Virus record (IMG/VR): IMGVR_UViG_3300035698_003862
Span: 1-64,000 of that record
Source: a virus
Strand: one strand, 5' to 3'
Length of the DNA: 64,000 bases
A program made the position numbers and the translations under genes. The notes below the pieces were generated by a model. That model searched no databases, was not told where the DNA came from, and worked only from the letters and a program-made list of their open reading frames with translations. Positions 26,629-35,338 of the stretch are shown piece after piece. Within the stretch, counting starts at the first letter, position 1. Each line of letters begins with the position of its first letter.

Positions 26629-27924
26629 ATGGCTAAGAAGACAAAGAAGGATTTGATATCCACACCGGACCCATCACAGCGTGGTAAGGCCCTGGTGCAT
26701 CGACTTAACGCGAACCAAGTTGACGGCACTGTATGCACAGTGAGTCAGATGATGGCCCGTTGGCGTTACATTGATTTTGTCAACCCCAACGCCAAGCTAC
26801 CTAGTGTTGCGCTCGAATGGTTATTCGGAGCGCGGGGATTACTTGCTGGCCGTATGATTCAGTTCAGGGCCAAGTACAGTAAGGGTAAGAGTTCGTTCAT
26901 GTATCTCATGTACGCCTCTGCACAGCTACTATCCAAGGCCTGGTGCTTTCACGTGGAATCAGAGGGAGCTATGGCACCTGCTGACTACGTAGCATCATTT
27001 GGAGCTGATCCAGACGATCTAGCTATCGACGAGATCCAAACGTTTGAAACGTGTCTGGAACGTGTGGACGAGGTTATCGCTCAAATTCGTGGCGGCTTTG
27101 GCGGCGGTAAAACGGCAGACGGCAGACCCAAGAAGACAGTGTATACTGATCCGTTGGATCCAAACATGGAGTCGCCGATCTTGGTGGGTATCGACTCGCT
27201 GAGTTCGTTGGGTCTAGCAGACTACGCCGAGCTAGATATCGCTGACGTACACGGTACACCTGCGTTGGCATTACACGCACGTAAGCTACGTCAGTACTTG
27301 CGCGATCGTATGGGCCGGTTCAATCAGACACAGACGTTACTGATGCTCACATCACACGAGACATCCAAGATCAAGACTGGTAGATCTTTCGGTGGTGGCG
27401 GTGATACCAAGTCAGCACTGGCACAGGAGGCCATCGGTATCCATGCCACGTACGTCGTGGATGTAGATGCTGTACCGTGGGTAGATAAGGAGAAGAGCCT
27501 ACGTATCGGGGACATCATTACGTTGACAACCGAGAAGAACAAGCTGTCTCCACGCGGTCGTCAGCTACGGCTATACTTGCGTTGGGGCTCTGGGTTCGAT
27601 CTGGTCAAGACTGATGCTGAGTTTCTTATCAGCAGCAACTACTCTCCGTTCACCAAGGAGCAGCTATATCGACACAGCGCAGGGATAACATGCAAGGCGC
27701 TTAGCAAGAAGTCAATCAAGTCTGACGAGGACTTCGTGCGACTGCTTTACGATAACCAGGACGTGATCATGGGGATCCGAGAAGAAATGCGTATTCGCGG
27801 CTGTGGTTTTGAGTTCGAAACCAAGTACATGCCAACACCGGAAGAAGTGGAAGACAATAAGAACTCAGAGGAGAGTGACATCGATGGGGTGGAAGGAAGC
27901 GGAGCAAAGGTACCAGAGGGGTGA
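26629..27924 (+). CDS. RecA/UvsX-like recombinase
   Basis: 431 residues, with AGGAGGCC before the ATG. It would form filaments on ssDNA and drive strand exchange. A RecA-type ATP site is seen as QFRAKYSKGKSSFMYLMYA near 78-96, a degenerate P-loop ending in GKSS. WCFHVESEGAMAP follows as the catalytic Glu region. Walker B is ILVGIDSLSSLG near 184-195, and LLMLTSHETSK matches the loop before L2. The acidic tail (NSEESDIDGVEGSG) is typical of the family. Its end overlaps the next gene by 41 bases. Confidence 0.82.
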   Translation: MAKKTKKDLISTPDPSQRGKALVHRLNANQVDGTVCTVSQMMARWRYIDFVNPNAKLPSVALEWLFGARGLLAGRMIQFRAKYSKGKSSFMYLMYASAQLLSKAWCFHVESEGAMAPADYVASFGADPDDLAIDEIQTFETCLERVDEVIAQIRGGFGGGKTADGRPKKTVYTDPLDPNMESPILVGIDSLSSLGLADYAELDIADVHGTPALALHARKLRQYLRDRMGRFNQTQTLLMLTSHETSKIKTGRSFGGGGDTKSALAQEAIGIHATYVVDVDAVPWVDKEKSLRIGDIITLTTEKNKLSPRGRQLRLYLRWGSGFDLVKTDAEFLISSNYSPFTKEQLYRHSAGITCKALSKKSIKSDEDFVRLLYDNQDVIMGIREEMRIRGCGFEFETKYMPTPEEVEDNKNSEESDIDGVEGSGAKVPEG

Positions 27925-28417
27925 AACCCTTACGGATCAAAAGGCTGAAGACTTTGTGGCACGTCGTGTGCTTCGAGGGCTCAGCTTGGTTCAACGCCAA
28001 CTACCAACCGTTGAGCGCAAGCTCTTTGGTACGGTAGACTTCGACGAGGCACAATGGCCACGTACGAAAGCTGTGCTGCAACAAGCGCTGATCAATAGCG
28101 GCCACGCTGGTCTAGTTAAGCAGTGGGTCGTAGATGCGCTCAGTGTTACGGGTAAGCACAAAGATGTGTTGGATCGTTGGGAGATGCTTGCGGATTACGA
28201 CGAGGAACGATGCGAGACAGAGTTCCCAGTCATACTGGCACGTGCTGGCAATATCGGTATCGCCTATAGCGCCGTGGCGCACTCTTGGCATGGGCTTCCG
28301 TCGTGGCTACGACCACGGTACACTGCATTAGCTATAATCGGTGGTTATACGATTATAGTCCAAGACCTTGAGCATTTCATATCACAGTTCGGTCCATTTG
28401 AATGGGGGTTAGAATGA
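27884..28417 (+). CDS. unknown protein overlapping the recombinase gene
   Basis: 177 residues from ATG 27884, inside the recombinase tail. The first half is helical and basic, and the second half is mixed. No family is recognised. The overlapping start suggests translation coupled to the recombinase, so it may be a recombination accessory protein. Confidence 0.5.
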   Translation: MGWKEAEQRYQRGETLTDQKAEDFVARRVLRGLSLVQRQLPTVERKLFGTVDFDEAQWPRTKAVLQQALINSGHAGLVKQWVVDALSVTGKHKDVLDRWEMLADYDEERCETEFPVILARAGNIGIAYSAVAHSWHGLPSWLRPRYTALAIIGGYTIIVQDLEHFISQFGPFEWGLE

Positions 28418-28818
28418 CACCTAAGATAAAACATATCACGCTAGCCATGGTAACTACGGCTGGCGCTGAGGTCACGTTCGACCCTGCTCAGTTCCTTACC
28501 GGTGCCTGGAGCATAGACGATTACTGCCTCATCATGCAAATGCCGATTGCTGAGATGCTATCGAATACAGTCATTGAGTTGTCTGAAGAGCTGATACGAA
28601 TGTCGCTGGATTCCGAGTGGGTCAAGCAGCATCGTCGCGGTGTAGGGCAGGGTGACATCTTCTACGTGGGGACAGTTCCTTGGCTGTATGTGTTCATGAC
28701 GAATGCAGATGTATTCACGGAAGCAGGCATGGAATTAGCACAATCACGCTGTTGGCCACAGGCCGCAGTTGTACGTCTAACTACAGACGAAAAGGAGCCG
28801 CAATGCGCGACGCTGTAG
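28414..28818 (+). CDS. unknown protein
   Basis: 134 residues from ATG 28414, chosen because GGGGG lies six bases upstream and the ATG overlaps the previous TGA; ATG 28402 is the alternative. It is mixed alpha/beta with DSEWVKQHRRGVGQGDIFYVG. No family is recognised. It overlaps the next gene by 16 bases. Confidence 0.5.
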   Translation: MTPKIKHITLAMVTTAGAEVTFDPAQFLTGAWSIDDYCLIMQMPIAEMLSNTVIELSEELIRMSLDSEWVKQHRRGVGQGDIFYVGTVPWLYVFMTNADVFTEAGMELAQSRCWPQAAVVRLTTDEKEPQCATL

Positions 28819-29582
28819 ATCCGAATCAATTAGTGTTTATCTACCTGACGACACAAGCTGACCTTGAGCGAGCTGAGGAACACCCGCCTCAATTACCATT
28901 CGACGTAACCGACCCGGAGCGGGCGGCACAGTTGCGTGAGAATGCCATATCGTCGGCCGGCATGTACGACCCCTATAGGGACGTCGTTCAGTGCTCGTTT
29001 CTGTCGGGCGTGACCACCACACACTTCTTGTTGTGTGACGATCACAGAATAGCAACAGACCCTGAAGGGCAGAGAGACGGTGCACGAACCATTCATGTGT
29101 TTGATGCCGAGGATCAGGTAATCAACGCAATAACTGGCTACATAACAAGCGCTAGTCAGGAACTGGCGGGTGGCATGGTGTTGGATAAGAAATGCTATGC
29201 GGGTTGGAAGATTCAAATTGATATGTGGCCCATGCTGGTCAATAAGGCATTCACGTACGGGTGTCACCTGCCACAAGTATACATGACTGATCTGCGTTCT
29301 CGCTGGTCAACTAATAATGAGTTACTGGACGTCTCGGGTATTTATTCGCAGGGGATGAGCATGAGCATGCGTAAACTGCCAGCACTGCAGGACGTGTTAC
29401 GTTCCTGGGGCTACGGGAGCAATTACGCAATGCCCGAAGACATTCGTGCAGCCATCTGTGACAGTCCAATAACTGTAGCAGCCAGTATAGAGCCCTACCT
29501 GTTTGATATGCAGTCAGCAGTGCTGCGTTACTACGAACTTTGTGATACATCGAGACCGGTACCCACAACAGAAGGAGGCTAG
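28803..29582 (+). CDS. DEDD exonuclease-like protein, catalytic N-terminal motif not evident
   Basis: 259 residues from ATG 28803 (AAAGGAGCCGCA upstream). The middle, CYAGWKIQIDMWPMLVNKAF ... DLRSRW ... LLDVSGIYSQG ... LQDVLRSWGYG, looks like the central and C-terminal part of PolB-type 3'-5' exonucleases (GWNxxxFDxPxL then DLR and L-WGYG). The expected first motif DxE near the N terminus is replaced by LVFIYLTTQAD. It could be a binding-only relative, or my likeness may be weak. It lies three genes after the recombinase. Confidence 0.5.
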   Translation: MRDAVDPNQLVFIYLTTQADLERAEEHPPQLPFDVTDPERAAQLRENAISSAGMYDPYRDVVQCSFLSGVTTTHFLLCDDHRIATDPEGQRDGARTIHVFDAEDQVINAITGYITSASQELAGGMVLDKKCYAGWKIQIDMWPMLVNKAFTYGCHLPQVYMTDLRSRWSTNNELLDVSGIYSQGMSMSMRKLPALQDVLRSWGYGSNYAMPEDIRAAICDSPITVAASIEPYLFDMQSAVLRYYELCDTSRPVPTTEGG

Positions 29583-29584
29583 AT

Positions 29585-29782
29585 ATGGCCGCAGACGGAG
29601 AAGCCCAAGACCCCATCAGCAAGGAAGCATTGTTGGAGTCATTACAAGACGCTACGAAGCGTTTGGCCGCAGCAGAGAAGGTTAAGAGAGCCGACGCCGC
29701 TGTGCACAACGAGACAATCGGTTCCACCAAGGCAGAGATCAAGGAAATCATAGAGCAGCTTGATAGCCTGTATGGTGAGTAG
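29585..29782 (+). CDS. small coiled-coil protein, unknown
   Basis: 65 residues, all predicted helix with heptad-like spacing (LLESLQDATKRLAAAEKVK). GAAGGAGGC precedes ATG 29585. No family is recognised. Confidence 0.55.
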   Translation: MAADGEAQDPISKEALLESLQDATKRLAAAEKVKRADAAVHNETIGSTKAEIKEIIEQLDSLYGE

Positions 29783-29792
29783 TCATAGTGTA

Positions 29793-29830
29793 CCGGCTGG
29801 CGTTATACCAAACAGTATAGCGTCGGCCGG
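29793..29830 (+). other. two-part hairpin between genes
   Basis: Outer arms CCGGC (29793-29797) and GCCGG (29826-29830) enclose inner arms CGTTATAC and GTATAGCG (one G-T pair), with loop CAAACA. No T-run follows, so an mRNA leader or processing element is more likely than a terminator. Confidence 0.4.
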
Positions 29831-29863
29831 GTTAATCTTCCCGCACGGGAACAGGAGAGTATC

Positions 29864-30424
29864 ATGGCAGATAAAGAGTTTGGCCTGGAAGACAGCGGCC
29901 AACGACAGGAGTTCGAAACAGGCAGCCGACGCGACACCGCGGAAGGTAAGCCACGTCCGGACCTAATCAGTCCGTTCCTCAAGTCCCGCTTGGGTAGTCA
30001 CCTAGGCTTGGGTGCGGTCAAGTACGGCACCCACAACTGGTCGAAAGGTCAGGACAACGCACGTGCCCGTGAGTCATTGGAGCGGCACCTAATGGAAGCT
30101 GACATGGGCCTGCTAGAAGAGGACCACATCTCAGCAGCCCTGTTCAACATCATGATCATCGTGCACAACCAGGAGATGAAGAAGCTTGGCTTCCTCCCCA
30201 ATGGCCTAGACAACTGGCCTGTCGACTGGTACGCACAAATGCATGGCGGTGATCCCAATCACGACGCGCCTCCGGTACCCAGTAGAGAAGAGCTGGAAGC
30301 TGCGGCCAAGGCCTGTAGTAAGTATATGGTAGAGCTGCGTGAAAAGCTACGTCAGCAGATCATTGATGAGCACGTCACACAAGCCGCAACCCCTGGCATA
30401 GTCTCGGTGTCGTCAGGCGCATGA
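29864..30424 (+). CDS. dATP/dGTP diphosphohydrolase-like protein (DUF5664 type)
   Basis: 186 residues, with AGGAGAGTATC upstream. The block GSRRDTAEGKPRPDLISP, then GLGAVKYGTHNWSKGQ, then ESLERHLMEADMGLLEEDH and ALFNIMIIVHNQE matches the pattern of the DUF5664 / all-alpha NTP pyrophosphohydrolase group. The acidic helices (ExxxH and EEDH) would bind Mg. Such enzymes trim dNTP pools and, in some phages, help change the genome's base composition. It overlaps the next gene by four bases (ATGA). Confidence 0.7.
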   Translation: MADKEFGLEDSGQRQEFETGSRRDTAEGKPRPDLISPFLKSRLGSHLGLGAVKYGTHNWSKGQDNARARESLERHLMEADMGLLEEDHISAALFNIMIIVHNQEMKKLGFLPNGLDNWPVDWYAQMHGGDPNHDAPPVPSREELEAAAKACSKYMVELREKLRQQIIDEHVTQAATPGIVSVSSGA

Positions 30425-31122
30425 TTACTCAAGACGCAGCACGAACTATTGGCAGCGTGAAGCAGCCTACCATTGATCGGTACTGTCAATACATGACAGA
30501 CCACGTTGTTCCTCATACACCAGAGGAGCAGTTTCAACGGTGGCTTTTCACGTATGCCAGCGTGCATACCAACTGGCTCAATAACTGCCGGATGTACTAC
30601 GCCCTCAAGGACCTTAAGTGGATCGGCGATGATGTCGAACTGCTTAAGCGGCTCAAGGAGAGCGGGGCCGGGTGTCATAACAAGCGCACCGAGTACATTG
30701 CAGAGTTCACTGAGTTCTTCTGGAATCATCAGGCATGGTTTTTGAAGACACCTGCTGAGTCCTGGGAACAGTATCGAAAACGGTTGCAGGCTGTAGCTAA
30801 GGGTATCGGATTCGCAAAGTCAGCGTTTCTGGTAGAGTTGCTGTATCCGACAGAGGCCGAGCTAGTATGTGTCGACACGCACGTACTACAGTTGTATGGT
30901 TATAAGCCTAGTGAGCAAGGAAATGTGCGTACGTCTGAACTGTACGCTATGGAAGACCATTGGGTTCGATGCAGTCAACAGCGGGGTGTACCCGCGCCGA
31001 TAGCGCGTTGGATTTACTGGGATCGTAAGCAGGATCAGCCTGATAGTAGGTATTGGTCATTCGTATTAGAAAGGGAGAATTATCATGACAGATTGGTCCA
31101 GATTGCCGGTTCTGAGAGATGA
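30421..31122 (+). CDS. HhH-GPD DNA glycosylase-like protein
   Basis: 233 residues. The helix-hairpin-helix signature is visible: AVAKGIGFAKSAFLVELL near 125-142 followed by LVCVDTHVLQLYG near 150-162, where the conserved Asp lies in VDTHV. This is the endonuclease III superfamily layout. No Cys4 iron-sulphur loop is seen at the C terminus. It may remove damaged bases from phage DNA, or act as a structural relative. The start overlaps the previous stop and the end overlaps the next gene by 38 bases. Confidence 0.65.
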   Translation: MITQDAARTIGSVKQPTIDRYCQYMTDHVVPHTPEEQFQRWLFTYASVHTNWLNNCRMYYALKDLKWIGDDVELLKRLKESGAGCHNKRTEYIAEFTEFFWNHQAWFLKTPAESWEQYRKRLQAVAKGIGFAKSAFLVELLYPTEAELVCVDTHVLQLYGYKPSEQGNVRTSELYAMEDHWVRCSQQRGVPAPIARWIYWDRKQDQPDSRYWSFVLERENYHDRLVQIAGSER

Positions 31123-31495
31123 CAAACTGATACTTGAAGACACGAGCGCTAGTCCCATACCAGGTTCAATCGTACCGTGTCTCTTATGCTTCAAGCCGTA
31201 CCTTATGCGACCTTACATGGGCGTACCAGATCAAATCTGCCCAGAGTGTTGGGAAACATACAAAGATGCCGCACGAGTCATCTGCTTCAAGTGTAAGGTA
31301 ACCATCTGTCGATTGATGCCAAAGGTTCTCGACAATGGTTATTACATTAGGCCCAGGTCGGTGTTGCACTCGGACGCTTGCAATATCTGTAAAGAGGGAC
31401 TTAAGGAATCAACGGTGGTGGAGATCGAACAATGGAACAAAACGGTAAGGCCAGGAAAAATCATAGTGCCCATGAGTCAAAGAAAATACCGATAA
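31085..31495 (+). CDS. zinc-ribbon protein, unknown
   Basis: 136 residues, with AAAGGGAGAATTATC before ATG. Three CxxC pairs are visible: CLLC near 32-35, CPEC near 52-55 and CFKC near 66-69, plus CNIC near 98-101. These fit two zinc ribbons. Transcription- or RNA-linked roles are common for such proteins; none is shown here. Confidence 0.55.
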   Translation: MTDWSRLPVLRDDKLILEDTSASPIPGSIVPCLLCFKPYLMRPYMGVPDQICPECWETYKDAARVICFKCKVTICRLMPKVLDNGYYIRPRSVLHSDACNICKEGLKESTVVEIEQWNKTVRPGKIIVPMSQRKYR

Positions 31496-31622
31496 TAGAT
31501 TGGTGCTCTACCTGGACGCATGCCTTTGGTGTGCATACGCGAATAATTGGAGCCTGAAGGGTGCCGATTTCGACAACTTCGGATACAGCTAACATAACAA
31601 CAGTGAACAGTGAGGAACAACA

Positions 31623-32921
31623 ATGCAAGAGCTAACAAACCTAGTATCACGAATCCAAGGCAACTTGGCCAAACAAGGCATAGCTATGCCGCCCGTGACT
31701 GTACCATCCGTGACTGTGCCGTCCGTGACCCATACAACACAGCAACAGACACTCCCGTTAGCAGGACAAACAGAACAGTTAAAACCGGAACAGGCAGCCA
31801 CACCTCCGGCTACACCTACGGCTACACCTGTACCACTCAGTGACTCAGTGGAAGCACTGCAGAAGCATCCACGCTATAACGAAGCTATATTCTGGTTCAC
31901 AGCTGTCAAGGATCAGATCAAAGGTGGCTTTCCGAATATAGCAGTGGAGCAGATCACAGACGAAGGTATATGCTCAGAACTCGCAGCTAAGGCCTTTGTC
32001 AGTGCAGTGCAGTCAATGCCCGAAGATGACATACGTGACCAGCTGGCAAAGTACGGTGAGTTGATCAAACAGTTGGAGAGCGCCTTGGAGCACAACGCTA
32101 CCAAGACTAACATTCGGGAACTGGCCATCCGTGCAGGCAATCGTGATGAGTTCGTAAAACAAACCTGTAACACATGGAAGTGGAAAAGGGACGAGGCTCG
32201 TACCAGCTATGGTCAGACGCGCACTGACATGATTGCGGCGGGTACGTGGCCTAAGGCGTTAAAGGACAAAGCACCAGGGCTTGACGGGCAGGTTGCTGAC
32301 CTACGGACACAAAATACCCAGAAGGGCATGGACGCTCAGAAGGGCAAGGGTGAAGGCAACCTCAAGCAGGACCTGGCAGCTGACAAGCATGCTGGGTATG
32401 TGCAGGTGGCTCAGCGTATCGCTCGTACTCTTGGGGCCAACGGTCCCATCACGATCGACGACGTCACTGAAGAGATGTCCAAGCGTTACAACGTGACCCC
32501 CGAGAAGGGTAAGCGTCAGCACCAATGGAAGGGTAAGACATTTCCAACCTCCGAGTGGCAGCAGGTGGGCGCTGAACCCTCCAGGCAGATCTCAGCACAC
32601 GGCCGGCCGGTCGCACGCTGGGCGCTCAAAAGCTGGATCAAGGATAACTCGCTTAACGGTGAGTCATCTGCGTCACAGGTGGCGTCATTCGTGATGTCTC
32701 GTATACTGCGGGAGTACAAGCGTATCTATCCGCGGATAGACCTTGAAACCTGCAACTGGTACGTGGGTGATGTGAAGTTGTCAGACAAAGTCCGACAGAC
32801 CATAATCGCCGAAGGTAACCGGCTATATAGCATCCCGGTGACATTCGTTCCAGGCACGGTAGGCGCGCTACTCCAGGGTCCCAACCATGAGGCTACCCTG
32901 ATGATGCACAAGTCCAGCTAG
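31623..32921 (+). CDS. unknown protein with Pro/Thr-rich N-terminal repeat and helical core
   Basis: 432 residues. The start follows ACAGTGAACAGTGAGGAACAAC. Residues 20-75 are low complexity (PSVTVPSVT, ATPPATPTATP). Residues 80-200 are helical. A segment near 255-320 (YVQVAQRIARTLGANGPITIDDVTEEMSKRYN) looks like a winged-helix or HARE-type fold. GKTFPTSEWQQVG follows. No family is recognised. Confidence 0.55.
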   Translation: MQELTNLVSRIQGNLAKQGIAMPPVTVPSVTVPSVTHTTQQQTLPLAGQTEQLKPEQAATPPATPTATPVPLSDSVEALQKHPRYNEAIFWFTAVKDQIKGGFPNIAVEQITDEGICSELAAKAFVSAVQSMPEDDIRDQLAKYGELIKQLESALEHNATKTNIRELAIRAGNRDEFVKQTCNTWKWKRDEARTSYGQTRTDMIAAGTWPKALKDKAPGLDGQVADLRTQNTQKGMDAQKGKGEGNLKQDLAADKHAGYVQVAQRIARTLGANGPITIDDVTEEMSKRYNVTPEKGKRQHQWKGKTFPTSEWQQVGAEPSRQISAHGRPVARWALKSWIKDNSLNGESSASQVASFVMSRILREYKRIYPRIDLETCNWYVGDVKLSDKVRQTIIAEGNRLYSIPVTFVPGTVGALLQGPNHEATLMMHKSS

Positions 32922-32933
32922 GACTACATTCCT

Positions 32934-32970
32934 GTGTGGGTAGGTTTCTTAGCGAGGAAACTTGCCCACA
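32934..32970 (+). other. strong hairpin after the gene at 31623
   Basis: TGTGGGTAGGTTTC and GAAACTTGCCCACA pair over 14 positions (two G-U pairs) around an eight-base loop. No T-run follows; it may protect the mRNA 3' end or act as an attenuator before the next gene. Confidence 0.5.
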
Positions 32971-33005
32971 TAGGCAACTTCAACAGTAAACAGGAGATAG
33001 TAGCG

Positions 33006-33240
33006 ATGGCTAAGCGTGTTACAACTTACTTCGGCTTTGTTTTTCGGTACAGACGAAGACTTAGCTAGCATCGGCGTGGTAGCTGACAAGATTGATGGTA
33101 TGGTAATCGGCACTGAAGGTCGCTGGATCATACCCGCAGTACGTTTCACCGGAACAGTTGAAGAAATCAAACAGCAAATGAAAGACAAAATCGACAGTAC
33201 TTTCGCTGATCCCGCTGTTAAGGAACACTTGGAGGAGTAG
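33006..33240 (+). pseudogene. small unknown gene needing a +1 shift near 33040-33046
   Basis: AGGAG (32992-32996) is well spaced for ATG 33006, which opens MAKRVTTYFGFVF and then meets TAG at 33066. The +1 frame from about 33043 continues FGTDEDLASIGVVADKIDG to TAG 33238. Reading through the run of five T at 33040-33044 as four would give one smooth 77-residue protein. The alternative start GTG 33016 has no ribosome site. It may be a sequencing error, a real mutation or programmed frameshifting. Confidence 0.5.
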
Positions 33241-33242
33241 TA

Positions 33243-33374
33243 ATGGGTAAGGGACATGACGGGGTGTACGATCACGAGTACGAACGTCTTGTGGACGAAC
33301 ACACAGTTCTGCTGGCAACGCAACCGGACATTTACCGGGCGTTTGAGCCAGCACTATTTGAAGAGGAGAAATAA
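33243..33374 (+). CDS. small acidic protein, unknown
   Basis: 43 residues (ATG 33243 to TAA 33374) preceded by GGAGGAG. Its sequence starts MGKGHDGVYDHEYERLVDEH and it is strongly acidic. It fills exactly the gap between its neighbours, which supports it as a real gene. Confidence 0.55.
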   Translation: MGKGHDGVYDHEYERLVDEHTVLLATQPDIYRAFEPALFEEEK

Positions 33375-33377
33375 TAC

Positions 33378-33734
33378 ATGATGAAGCACCACATAGTCTG
33401 CCTCGACTTTGATGGGGTTATAAACAGATATCCCGGCTGGGAAAACGAAGGTTTCGTTACCATTACCGGTGAGCCTTTTCCTGAAGCCGCAGAGCAAATA
33501 CAACAATTACGTGATGCTGGTGTGATGATCCTGGTACATTCAACTCGGTGTGGGTACCGTAATGGAACTGGAGCCATAGCCAACTACCTGGAGTTTCATA
33601 ACATTCCAGTGGATGGGGTATGTTTCAACAAACCACCGGCTGACCTGTACATCGATGACAAGGCATGCCTTCACACTAAGTGGGAAGGCATGGCTGCTAA
33701 AGTACTAGCGCTCGTAAGGCCTAAACCGAAATGA
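33378..33734 (+). CDS. HAD-superfamily phosphatase-like protein
   Basis: 118 residues, with GAGGAGAAATAATAC upstream. Motif I is CLDFDGVINRY (Asp10, Asp12). VMILVHSTRCG occupies the motif II position, and LYIDDKA near 90-96 supplies the final metal-binding acids. The protein is small, with almost no cap domain, similar to T4 Pnk-like or 5'-nucleotidase-like HADs. The substrate is not visible; nucleotides or DNA 3'-phosphate ends are usual. The next gene starts with an ATGA overlap. Confidence 0.68.
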   Translation: MMKHHIVCLDFDGVINRYPGWENEGFVTITGEPFPEAAEQIQQLRDAGVMILVHSTRCGYRNGTGAIANYLEFHNIPVDGVCFNKPPADLYIDDKACLHTKWEGMAAKVLALVRPKPK

Positions 33735-35338
33735 ACCCTAGGTTCGCAAACATCATAGCGCCCTGGACTAAAGAGCTGGTCCAGGGCTTCTGTAACTACC
33801 GACAGCACCTGCTGACGGACGGGCCGGGGAACCTATGTACCCCGACCGCACCTCACGTGTGTAAATCTGCACCATTCGATGAGTTCGAATACCAGTACGC
33901 ACATTTGATTGGTGATCTTATGCGGGAGCCATGGAGTACGCTATTACGTACGCCACCACAACAGTTGATAGATGGTGATCTGCGTGCTAAGAGTAAAGTA
34001 CGTCGGGGTGGCTTCAAATGCTGGGATACGGCAATAGCTGCCCCCGCCTGCGCTAATCGGTACGATCATCTGATCCTGATGCAAGAGACGCCGGCCATAC
34101 GCAACTGTAATGAGTACTGGCGATCGACGGCAGTACCAGCGTTGGAACGTGTAGGTAGGCTCACATCTACAGGCGAGTTCCTACGACCCAAGGGTCCGTG
34201 GATCGTAGACCTAACACGTTGGACGCTGGGCTGGAAGATACTGGAGTCTGCACACGCATTGGCACATCAGCGTGCTGACCACAAACGTTCTATGGCAAAA
34301 GGACCGGGCGCGACTAGGGCCAAGGCGGCTGGTAACTTCCAGCGCTATGTCAGCGAGCAGGTATTCGCGTGGGCCTATGGTATACCGTTTGACGTTAGTG
34401 AACGTGAAGATGGTAATCCAGGGGAACCAGACTTCAAGCATTACGGCATTGAGTTGAAGTCATCGAGTACGTACGGTAACCCTATGTTACGGATTCCGTG
34501 GGATGGACGAGAGGCTTTACGTGTCGACGAGACGTTGATAGTCGCTTCTGCTGGTGTATTCATTGAGCCACATCCGTACGGATTTGAAAAAGGCACACGA
34601 GACTGGAGTCAGCGCGATCGATGGTGCTGTAAGCCATCAGCCGTAATCCTACCAGGGTGGGCCGGGGTAGATTTCATAACACATCAGATGTTGGGGGTAA
34701 ACAATTTCAAGCAGAAGGATACTCCCATATGTTACATGGTCAATCCGCTTGATCTGTTGGCACCCGATTTATTAGGCGCGTATCTGAAGCAGACACATGA
34801 CGAGATAGGGGAGCCGTCACTACTGGATGATAACGGCAAGCAGGTACGTTGGTATGTAGAGGATTGGTTGGAAAGCGATGAGTTACGAAAGTTGCTTGCT
34901 GAAACCAAACCGTTACCCTGCCGTGATTGTCTCATGATCAACCATAAGACACGGGGAGCTCCGATGCGACCTGCAGGTTGGGAGCCTAGAGAGCGCCTGG
35001 ACGAGGGCAAGGCGCAACATCTAGAATGGATAGAATATAACGAGCAACTTGATGCTATACACGCAACCATTAAGCGTGGTACTATTTTTTACGAATACAC
35101 GAGCCGCGGGGTTACGAGGGATTCATGCGTACGGGAACGCAAAGCTCGGACAACGGCGCACAACAAGAAGATTGGTGCTGCCGCTAAAGCGAAGAGTCTT
35201 GCCAAGGTGCTCGCTAAACGAGAGGCCGGAAACGCCTTGACAGCTAGGGACATAGAAGTGTATAGGACCTATCTGGAGGCAGAAAACGAAAGGGAGGCGG
35301 AAACGAATGACGAAGGAACAAGTCAGTGTGGGAGTTGA
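33731..35338 (+). CDS. large protein with PD-(D/E)XK-like nuclease motif
   Basis: 535 residues. Near 225-250 the segment REDGNPGEPDFKHYGIELKSSSTYG carries the D...ExK arrangement of restriction-type nucleases. A basic helix precedes it (RAKAAGNFQRYVSEQVFAWAYG). A Cys pair CRDC near 397-400 and a Lys/Ala-rich helical tail close the protein. It may be a nuclease in recombination or host DNA degradation. Assignment is from the motif alone. It overlaps the RuvC-like gene by 32 bases. Confidence 0.5.
   Translation: MNPRFANIIAPWTKELVQGFCNYRQHLLTDGPGNLCTPTAPHVCKSAPFDEFEYQYAHLIGDLMREPWSTLLRTPPQQLIDGDLRAKSKVRRGGFKCWDTAIAAPACANRYDHLILMQETPAIRNCNEYWRSTAVPALERVGRLTSTGEFLRPKGPWIVDLTRWTLGWKILESAHALAHQRADHKRSMAKGPGATRAKAAGNFQRYVSEQVFAWAYGIPFDVSEREDGNPGEPDFKHYGIELKSSSTYGNPMLRIPWDGREALRVDETLIVASAGVFIEPHPYGFEKGTRDWSQRDRWCCKPSAVILPGWAGVDFITHQMLGVNNFKQKDTPICYMVNPLDLLAPDLLGAYLKQTHDEIGEPSLLDDNGKQVRWYVEDWLESDELRKLLAETKPLPCRDCLMINHKTRGAPMRPAGWEPRERLDEGKAQHLEWIEYNEQLDAIHATIKRGTIFYEYTSRGVTRDSCVRERKARTTAHNKKIGAAAKAKSLAKVLAKREAGNALTARDIEVYRTYLEAENEREAETNDEGTSQCGS

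Noticed and set aside
26031-26629. Long minus-strand frames across 26031-26629
   Set aside because: They mirror the Pro/Ala/Val repeat of the + strand gene; the Cys/Arg/His-rich and Ala/Gly-rich products are artefacts of that repeat.
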